From a virus: a DNA stretch of 64,000 bases. The notes beneath the pieces were generated by a model that was not told the DNA's origin, ran no database searches, and saw only the letters and a program-made list of their open reading frames with translations. Shown here piece after piece: positions 42,958 to 54,900 of the stretch. Both the position numbers and the translations under genes were made by a program. How positions within the stretch are numbered: the first letter of the stretch is position 1; every line of letters starts with the position of its first letter. Location: IMG/VR virus record IMGVR_UViG_3300035188_001312, positions 1 through 64,000 of that record; one strand, given 5' to 3'.

Positions 42958-45900
42958 ATGCCAAATCTATTAAAATCATTGCCACGTGAAATTCTTGAAA
43001 AAGAAGATTCAAAGTTTATTTACAATGTATTAAATCCTTTATTATTTGATAAGATAAAGGAAAGTGATGATGATACTACTGTTACTCATAGTGTATCATC
43101 ATTATTAAATAAAGATTTACATTATTCAAAACAGTTTTTGTCAGAATTTAGATTGCCTTACAATATAAATTCGAGAGAATTTCATGTTTATATAACTGAC
43201 GGGCAAGAAAAAGTTAAAATTGAACATTTTGGTGATACTAATCTGGTTAAAGAATTAGAAAATTTAAAAGAATATATTTTTTTCTACCTTAGTGTCGATG
43301 GATATGAATTTTTATTTGAGTTGATGCGTCAATATAATAACATAAAAAATTTATATGATGATAATAAAGATCATTATGAGAAAAATTATAAAAAATATAT
43401 TGCTGAACCCGATTTAGGAAAGAAAAAAATATATAAGTCCTCCTATGAATTTTTTAAGAAGGCATACGAACAATACGCAAATTTAAAAACTGAATTTGAT
43501 TTGATACTTGCAGAATCATTTCAGTATGCGTCATATAGTGCTAAGCAATTGGTGGATAATTATGCAACGGTAATTGGTGATAATTTAAAAATTAAAACTT
43601 TTGATAATGATATAATATTTTCGAAGAGTGTTTTGTTTAATTATTTACAAAGAACTATTGTTTTTAAACCTATTGTTAATAAGCATGTTTTTTCTGGAAA
43701 GAATATTGTATCTACAACATCGTATAATGTGCATAATGTATTTGAATTAATTGCATTATTTGCTATGGAAATTTCAACCATTAATGCTAAATATACTGAA
43801 TATTTGGAAATTTTAAATGATCATGGTCAAGGATTTTCATTATTTCGCAGTGATAATAAAGTTGTAAAAAATGAAATTTATGAAAATGTTAGTATAAACC
43901 TAGATAGTGATAATTTAACATATAACTTAGATGAAAATAAAAATAAATTGGACATTTACGTATATTTTTTAAAAAATTTTAAAATAGATACAACTACTTT
44001 CAAACTTACCATTAATAATATTGAAATCCCTGTTTCCGTACACTCATTGAAAGGTACGTTAACTTATGGTTATACCATGTTTGAGTATTTTGATTCTGAA
44101 ACCAAATATTATAAAATTACGGTCCATGATTATTTAGTATATGATCTTAATGGAGTATGTTTGAATCAAATTATTGATACCTTAGATTTAAAATGTTCTA
44201 TGGTAAAAGAAACTCATACGTTACTAACATCATCGGCAGGATTGCATTTGGAAACAACTGGGTTCATTGACAATTTTTCATTATATAGAAAAAATAAACA
44301 GTCTGGATTCTTTGAATTATTTGAGGTACCATATAAACTTAAAGTTTCAATTGATGAAAAAGAGGAAAGGTATGTAAGATCTTATGAATTTATTGGGATT
44401 AACAATGCAGCACAAAAAGCATTAATCGATGATTATGACATAATTCTTAGTTGTTGTGATTATGATTACGTTTATGAACCAACACTTTATGTTGATTTTT
44501 TCAAATATATGAGTTATTCTGTTAATTTTAGATTTAATACTATATTGCCATATGTGTTGATTGATGATGTAATGGATGAAGATTTTGAAATACCCTATTA
44601 TTCAGAGATTAGTTTAATTGAATATAGCACTAATATTCATAAAAATATTATTATGTATGATGGGGTAACATATCGCAAGTTGTTTGATGATATAAATCAT
44701 ATGCGTTTATTAAATCCATATAATGAATCTAATTATGAATATGTATCACGCATAAGTTATTCAACATATTTAACTAGACAACATACTAACCCAGTTTTGG
44801 TTGACTCTGCAATTGCGAAAATACCTTTTAGAAATAATTTGCGTATGTTGGAAAAATTACAATACGACGCTGAAAGAAATATGATAGTTTTCATGCATAT
44901 GGGTGTTCAGAAAGTTGTTCCTGTAAATGAGGAAGGATTACAACGTGGGTTAAATTATGAAAAACTTAGTTATAATTTACCAACTAATTCTATGCAGTAT
45001 TGTGGACATGATTTATATCAGGATGGGTTTTTATATTTATTAGATGGGATATACTTAAAAAACCCATTGACTGGTGAATTGGATATAATTGAGGCTACTC
45101 CTACGGAACAAATTAATTTAAGTATTCGTGAAAATGAAATATTTTTTGATGTTCATGAAATGGCACATTGTATTTTATTGAATAATAGAAAATATAAAGT
45201 ATCGGGAATATATGTAGATACTTATATAAATGCGTTAAAAAATAAAGGTTCGGTTATTTTTATCGAATCAAAATATGGTATCCCCCGATATAAATCGTTA
45301 GCTGGTCATATTTTTGATATTGATTTTTCTAAAAAAATTTCAACATTAGAAACTTATTCACATGATACATTTTGGTATGATTCTGTTAATGGTGTTTTAG
45401 CATTCAGACATAATGCAACTGAAACATATTCATTACCTCTTGTATTGGTTGAAATTAAAACACAGAAGCATCGTCAGTTGGGATTGAGTGCATTTTCTAT
45501 ATTTTATTCGGGTAACGTCTTACCAGAAAATTCAAACAAAACGTTTTTTGGTCGAGAAAACATTTATGGTTCAATGACTATACCTGATAGTATCTATAGT
45601 ATTGGTCGAGTTGGTGATAACTATAATGATACTCAACATCATGCTTTATTATCTGAGGAATTTGATTTAAGTTTTAAAGATTCTGAAAAATTTAATATGG
45701 AACACGAACCTTATTTGATGTATAAGTCTAAATCTGCATCGATGAAAGGTTTAGAATCGTATTTACTTTCAAGTTTAAAAGCTATTTCAAAAAAAGTTAA
45801 AGTTTCCCCAGTTTATTTGATTCAACGTAACAGATATATTTCTGAATGGGCTAGAGTATCAAGTGTTGAGCCGGATTCATTTTATGGTGGTGATTCATTG

Positions 45901-48900
45901 AAAGATTTGGTTGCCGATTTGATGGAAACTAAATTGATTAATAGTAATTATGATGATTTGATGGATATTTTTAAAAATAATGAGTATGAACATTTTTCAA
46001 TTGATACCAATGATATTCATGGTATTTTAGTCCAGTATATTTTACGGTTTTTGAAAAGTGAAGCATTGTTAGAAGATTACACTTATTATCTTATCCATAA
46101 TGTATGGATAAATAACAATCGCAAAAAAATCATCGATTTTATTAGAAATAATGGTAGTAAGAATGATATTCGTACTGTATCGGAACTAACCTTTACTACT
46201 AATTATGATAAAGAAAAACTATTTTATATTTTTGTTAATACCTTGTTTAAAGTACAAAATGTTATAATAGAATCTTATATTCCTTTATCGAATTATTCTG
46301 ATTGGGAATTATATATTGAAAATAATGATGTTCATTTTAATAAACCATACAAGTATGAAGTAATTGATATTTCTGATTTTATTACTATGGCAGTTTATTG
46401 GGATAAACCCTTATATATGATTAGACCTTTGACAGAAGATGAGGTTTTTGTAAAACGCGATTTTAGATTTTTGGATATGTCCATAGCAACAAATTCACAA
46501 ATAACCTATTTTGATTCGTATAATGAATATGTAGATGAAATAAAAAATCGGATAGACAAAACTGTAAGTTTTTTGAGTGAAACTATGAATGTATTGAACG
46601 ATTCATCGGTTGTTCATGGTTATGACGTAATGGGTATTAATTTAGTTATAGTCAGATGGTTAGTTGAAAGATTTTTACCAACTTATATGACTCATAATGT
46701 AGTTGAAACTGTTGAAGAATTTAGAGAAATTATAAAAACTGAGTTGAATAGTGTTGAACATCCAAATTTGTTAGTTTCATATAATCGAATTAAGGAAACT
46801 GTTTTTCTTGGTGATTTAGGATCTTCGGTTTCTGAAATTATCGATACCATTATTACTGGAAACTTAGTGATGAACTCAACCACTAAGTTAAATATATCAT
46901 CGAGTACTGAACTTGCATATTTGGATAAAATTAAAAAACCTGTGGAACATTATTTTGATTATTTATTTTATGCAAAGCGTCATGATTTGGTTACTAAAAT
47001 TTTGGCATTGTTTACTGAGGACGTTATTGCCACATCAATGTTAGATTTGTCACTTGCCATAAATCTTAAAAATGCGAAAGGTGACAAAACATTCGATATT
47101 TACGAACAAATGATATATGATATTTTTGATGAATTCTTACCATTTCATTCGGTTTTAGATAAAATTATTTTTACTTTTAATATTTTAGAAGGGCAATCTG
47201 CAGGTGCAGGAGGTAATGCTGATGGTAGTACCGATGGTGAATCATCGGATGCAATGGGAAAAGAGGTGGCAACAAATTTACTCGATACTCATTTTATTGA
47301 TATTGTTACTGATTTTATTGAAAAAATTAAAATTCAAACATCTGATACTTCTATGTTCTCAACTTCTATGTATATTAGATCCGAAGGAATGAGTGGTTAT
47401 ATTTTACATGATGATATGCCCTATGATTATGATAGAACAGTGTTAGTTGGTGGACACGATATACCTATGCACATGGATGATTATGAAACATTTGGTGTTG
47501 ATGATGAATGGTATGTTATAAACAAAGATAGGTATCGTAATAGGGTGAACGATCTTTATACACCACCATATTTTGCGGAATTCACATATGATGATAGTCC
47601 AGTAGAAAAGAGTGTGTCAACCACAATAACTGAATATTACAACATTAAAACCGATATATTTAATAAAGATGATAGAATTTTATCATATTTTATTGATACT
47701 ATACCCGTTATTGATATTATGCAAGGGGTGAATGAATCACATTCAATTGATGTTATAGAGGATTATTTGATTCATATTGAATCAGTATATAAAATAAATT
47801 TCTTTGATATGGATTCTATATTACATGATGAATTTGGTGTTGATGATTTCTCTGGTCCAGATAGTCAAATCTCATTGATTGGTATGTATGATCGTATGAA
47901 GCAAAATATTCTTCATGATTTTTACGATAAGATAAACATTTCAGTAATTGATAGTATTTGGACTGATGTAGTTGTTGTTTATAACTTGGATGGTATTCCT
48001 GGACACGACACTTTTGGTATCGATGAATATTATCATCAATTGTCACCAAATTTACTTGAACAAGAAATTTCTACAATGGTTTATGACAAGTTGATGACGA
48101 CAACAATGGATTTAAATTTTGTTGATATGAGTGACGTATCTTTGATTGATACTAATATTGCTACCCAGGTGTTTATTGACTATAGAGGATTTTTATTAAA
48201 CACTGTAGTTGCCGACGTATACCATATTAATATTGATATTTGTACCACTAGAATATTTGATAGTGAAGGTCATTTTTTAAGAATGGGTCATGATGAATTT
48301 GTTTATGATGAAAATTATCATAATTCATCTTATTTAGATAGAATGGAACATTCGGTTGATATTCTTGTAGAAGATTTTGTGGGGTTAGTGAAGATTGATT
48401 TTGGTTTCATGCGTATGTTGCCATTCGACCCTTATGAACAGTTGATTCAACAAAAATTTTATAGAGCAAATTTACCAGGTTCAGAAATTCAAGCATCTAT
48501 TATTAGGGATAAGTTCACAGCAGATATTCATTCGTTTAGTAAGGATATTATTAGAATTGGTTTAATTGATTTTTATACTTTGGATTTTATTGCTGAGGAT
48601 TTGAGAAGGAAAATTTATGATGATATTGAGAAAGAATCGTTTGGTGACAGTTATGTTGAATCATCAATAATAGATTCTATTTTCCATAGACATGTACATT
48701 TTGATTTTAGAGAGTATATCATTGCAATTGACAAATATACCTATATTCCAAATGATACTGATATTTTGGAAATTTATGGTGTTCGTGCTGCAGATATTGA
48801 ACGAGATAAATTGTTTAAGATTGAATTTTCTGAAAAATACTATACTAATATAAAGTTGAAGCAGGATGTTGAACGTTCTATGACAAAAATCGATAAAGAT

Positions 48901-51900
48901 TATTTAAAATCGATTAAGGTTGAAGAAGAAAATTTTGTTCAATTTAAATATGTTGAAAATGAGATAGGTGTTAAATTCCATGAGATGTTGGGAAATCATT
49001 TTTATTTTTCAAATCGTTTGAATGTTAAGTTGACTGACATTGATAAAATATTAGTTAAACAAATTAGCAAAGATACATCCATTAAATCTGAAATTTTAGA
49101 TAAGGTACATTATGGACACATGTATGATTTTGAAATTGATGGTATGCTTATTGCTGGTTCCGATAATTTGATTGAAATGTGGACAAATAAAATTTATAAT
49201 GATTCAATGGTTGTAACTATGACTGATAGTTATAAAACTGAAATCACTGTCAATAATATTTTTGGAAAAGAACGAGTTGAACAGTTACATGATTTATATG
49301 GTCATATGGGATATACTGATGAATCTATTGATAGGTTAGTTGATTTAAAACTTTCAGATTCATTGATTCAATTATCAAGAGAGTCTAGGTTATATAAATT
49401 AGATGCAACAACATATGATGGTTTAATGCATGATGTACACCAACATTATGGTGATTTCATTGATGTTATTATTGGTGATTCATTGCATACTTATGTTCAC
49501 ATTGTTAAAAAACCATGGATTTTCCCAGAATTTGATATGTTTGGGCATAATGAGTACCCACATATGTATAATGGTGATTCTGATGAATTTAATGTTACTA
49601 CACAATTGCGTGATAGTATAAAACAAGATACTTATGTGTCATTGTATGATGCAAATACATTGGTCCGATTATTTGAAAAAATCAATATTGGTTATATGAA
49701 TTATGTTTCTGAGATTGATAGTATCAGTGTATCGATGACTGATGATTTAAAAGTGGTGGATGTTGTTACTACTACAGCTGATACGATTTCATTAACATTT
49801 GGTGATTTGATAAAAGATGATAGATTGTTTAAAGAGCATATAACCGTTACCATAAGTGATAAAGTGTGGTATGGATATAAAATGCGTGACAATTGGGTTG
49901 ATATTTCAACTTATGATACTGTTAGGTATGATTATTCTGAGAATGATTTGATGAAAGACAAATTACCTACATCGGTAAGAGATTGGTTACTCGTCGAATA
50001 TATGTTTATTGATGATAAACCTAATATTAGATTATCTGATTCTGTATCCTATTCTGAATTTGGTATAACAAGTAGAGATTATGGTTTAGTTGCTTTACAC
50101 GATACGTTGGAATATCAGGAATTAGATGTTTTTAAATTGTTTGAAACGTCAAAAGTTTATATAACTGATAAACTACTTATTGGTGATAAAAAATATGATG
50201 AAGAAATATCGGTTGATTTCTTTTGGAAAGATAATATTTCTGCATCTATACACGCTAAAAAGTTTGGTTATGGTCCAGGTAAAAAATTGTCAGATACTAT
50301 AGCATCTGTTTTCCTTGACAATAGATTGTATATGGATGATAAACCTACAACCGCAGTATTGCCAGTAGTTGACACGACCTTCTCTGAAGATTTTGGTGTG
50401 AATATTATTCATAAAATATTTAGGGATAATGTAGGTATTGATACCTATGAACGAATGAAATTTGGACCTATTTTTTTGGATAAAACCAACGTCTTAACAA
50501 ATGAAATGTTTGATTTCAGACAATTATGGTTGTATGGTAGAATGGGTGTGGATACGATATATCATGATGTTGGTGAATTAGAATTTCCAGCAGATTCATC
50601 AAACCAATCATTTGACATACATTCAAAAGATGATATTAAACTTATAGATATTCATAGATTATATGGTGAAAGTCTAATTATTTTGTCATCTGATGAATTA
50701 TCGATTGATGATAAAAAACTTAAAAATACAAATATCATGACTGAAACTGATAAATTTGATGGGATTGTTTTAAGAAGCACGGATACTTTGATTTATGGTG
50801 AAGGGGTATATAAGTATATTTGGGATGCAAAACAATGGGATAGACATGGATATTATGCTACCTATGAAGAATGGGTTGGACATATTCCACATGATGATTT
50901 TCCATATGATTCGATGGCACATTCCGATCAAGGTGATGATTTATCACTTGTTTATACTGGTATTTCTGAAAGTTTATTATATCGTCTTGATTTTACATTT
51001 AAAGATGTGTTAAGTATATCTACTGCTGAAAATAAATGGTTTGGTGAGTTTGAAGCAGATTTAATTTTTAAAGATTACATTACTGTACTGGTTAATGATA
51101 AATTGAAGATTAGTTGGGATTATAATCAGTTTACTGATGATTCTATGGAATCTACAACTAGTGGATATGCAGAATATGAATTTGGTGTTGATGAAAAATC
51201 GTATGATCGATTAGTGTGGTTGAATGATAGATATGGGGTAGATTCAATTCCACATAATGATGATGCAATGGAATATTATAATGGTTCGATGGATAGATCT
51301 ATTACTACGTCCATGAATGATATTATGATAGTAGATATTCATAGAACTTTTGGAGAAAGTTTAATTGTACTAACATCCAATCAATTGGAAATGATTGAAA
51401 ATGAAACATCAAATGTTGATGGTGTAGTAATTAGTAGTCATGATAAATTGATGTATGGTATTGGTACATATATGCATATTTGGGATGCAAAAGAATGGAA
51501 TAATCACGGTTATTTAGTACCTTATGAAAAATGGGTAGGACATATTCCTCATGATGATATACCATATGGTGATATGGAGCATTCAGACCAAGGTGATTTA
51601 TCTCAAATTATTACCGGTATTACTGAAAATTTATTTTATGATTTGAATTTTATATTTAAAGATGTTTTGACCGTTGTAACTAACGACAATAAAGGATTTA
51701 ATTTTTGGGGTTATCAATCTGTTTTTAGAGATAATGTTGGTGTTTATACTGATAGTAGAATGCAAGTTCGTTTAGAGAATCGTACCGATCCAAATGCAAG
51801 TAAAATTTTAAGAACTGATTCAATGACTATTAGCTATGATTTTGATGATCCGACTAAATCACATATTAAATCAAAAATTGATAGTCAATCATTTGGAAAT

Positions 51901-54900
51901 GTTTTAGAAGGAAACGACCAACATTATTATCGTGGTGATGAATTTAATGCTGTGTTGGCAGATGATATTAAAATAATCGATTTTACTCATACTTTTAAAG
52001 ACAGTTTAACAATTTTGACCTCTAATCAGTTAGATACTTATGAAATGGTTAAACAGTATCCTGATGGAATTGCTATTACAAACAATGATAGTATAAAATA
52101 TTGTTCAGTCGGTATGTATGATTATGTATGGGATGCAAAGGAATGGGAGAAACATGGCTACGAGATTCCTTATGAAAATTGGGTTGGACAAATACCACAC
52201 GATGAAATTCCTTATGATGCAATGGGTCATGGTGAACAAGGTAACGATTTGTCGCAGGTTATAACTGATATTATAGAAAACGTTACCTATAATTTTAATT
52301 TTAATTTTAAAGATACTTTAACCACACATACTGTAGATGGAAAATGGTTTACACAGACGATTCATCGTGATATTTTTGAAGATTACTCGGTTGTTTATGC
52401 TAATGAAAAAATAAGAATAGGTTGGAATAACTTAAATTATGATAGGTTTGAATTGAATACGATGTCGGTCGGTGAAATTAGTTATGATTGTGGAAATCCC
52501 GATATAGCCCATGAAAGAGTTATGTGGTTGAGAGGACGTTATGGTGTCGATTCTATTCCCCATGATGATGGTGAATTAGAATATTATAACAATTCAGCAA
52601 ATAGATCTTTTGAAGCACTTATGTTTGATGATATTAAACTGATTGATATTCATAGAAAATTCACTGAAAGTTTAACCGTATTTACTGATAATCAATTGGA
52701 AACTGTTGGTGGTGGATTTGCTCTAACAAATGATTATATCGGTTTATCTAGCAATGATAATTTAGTTTATGGTGAAGGAAAAGAGTTTTTACTTTGGGAT
52801 GCTAAAGAATGGGAGGCTCATGGTTATTCAGTACCTTACGAACATTGGAGAGGACATATTCCACATGACGATTCCCCATTAGATGCAACTGAACATTCTG
52901 ATCAAGGTGATGATTTATCACAAGTCGTCACTGGAGTTGTAGAAAATATTAATTACAAATTTGATTTTAAATTTAAAGATGCTATCATTGTGTTACCAAC
53001 GGATGAAAAATGGTATCAAATAGTGGAATGCAGATCTGTTTTTAAAGATTATGCTGTGATTCATTATGCTGATAGATTCAAAATTAGTTGGGGAGTAGAA
53101 ACAACTACGATGTCGAAGATGATTATCGATTATAATTATGGAGATTTTATCAATTCTATTGAACACTTTATGTGGTTAAATGATAGATATGGAGTTGATG
53201 AAAATTTAAGTGGTTCAGATGAACTTGAATATTATAATGATTCTGCTAGTAGATCTTTAGATACTATTATGAATGATTCGGTTAGTTTGATAGATGTTCA
53301 CCAAAATTTTGGTGAAAGTTTGATTATTAAATCCAGTGATCAAGTTAAATATGGATTTGAAGTAGATTCAAAATCTGATGGTATCTATTTAGTAAGTAAT
53401 GATAGTCTTATTTATGGTGAAGGAAAATACGATTATATTTGGGATGCCAAAGAATGGGAACGTCATGGTTATCATGCATTATATGAACAATGGCATGGCC
53501 ATATTCCACATGATGAGTTTCCTTATGATGAAATGGCACATTCCGATCAAGGGGATGATTTATCCCAGGTTTCGACTGGTTTATATGAATCTGTATTATA
53601 TGGTTTTGATTTTATATTTAAGGAAACATTATCTGTTGATACAGATGATAATAGTTTCTTCGATTATTATCAGTATCAATCTATTTTTAAAGAGAAAATT
53701 TTAATTTATGCAAATGATGAGGTTATTATCGGTTTATCAAATACTGAACCCCCTATGGATTTGAATATTACTGATGATATTAAACTCATTGATATGCATT
53801 TTAAATTTACCGACTATTTAGTTATTCTCCCTGTTGATAAATTATATGCAAATGATAACATCAATGGTACTAATTTTGAAACTACTATGTTGTTAGATAC
53901 TATTTCTATTGGATCGACTGATAAGTTACAATATGGTATTGGTGTTTATGATCATGTGTGGGATGCAAAAGAATGGAATAGACATGGGTATTTAGTTCCT
54001 TATGAAAATTGGGTTGGCAACATCCCACACGATGAAATTCCTTATGATGAAATGGAACATAATACTCAAGGTAGTATTTCACAAATAAGTACGGGTATAT
54101 CTGAAAGTTTATTATCTCATTTAGATTTTAAATTTAAAGATACTATAAACATTCAACTTATCGATGATGATTTAAAAGGTATGATAGAATGTCACTCTAT
54201 TTTCAAACATTATGTAGCAGTTTATGTAGGTAATAAACTTAGAATTGAATGGAATACTGAATATGGGTTGGTCGATGTTATTAATCCCGAACATGATTTA
54301 TGGGATTATAATGATACATTTACAGCCGTAACATGGAAAACATCAAGATATGGTATCGATTCAGTTGAACATAATGAGTTTGGTATGGAGTATTTCGATG
54401 ATTCTATTGATGCATCAATAAGTTCGTCAATTGTTGATGATATGAAAATTATTGACATACATCAAACTTTTAATGAAAGTTTAATTATTTTATCATCTGA
54501 CCAGTTTAAAACTGAAAGTAGTTCAGTAGATAAAGAACACAATGATGGTATTGTTCTTAGAGCAACAGACACACTAACGTATGGTGTTGGGCTATATCAT
54601 TATGTATGGGACATGAAAATATGGGATAGTCATGGATATACCGCCTCATATGAACGTTGGGTTGGTCATGTTCCACATGATGAATTCCCTTATGATGAAA
54701 TGGAACATTCTGACCAAGGTGATTTAGCACAGATTAATCTAGGTATATCTGATAATCTGTTGTACGGTTTCAATTTTTCATTTAAGGATTCATTGGTAGT
54801 TTCCACTAATGATAATAAACTTAGAATTAACGATAATAATGATGGAACTAAAGTTTTCAGTGTTGATAGATTAAAACAATATGGAACCAGTGTTTATGAT

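Noticed and set aside
47204-47392. Alternative-frame ORF inside the giant protein near its Gly-rich linker
   Set aside because: The main frame is continuous across the linker; the alternative frame has no start signal.
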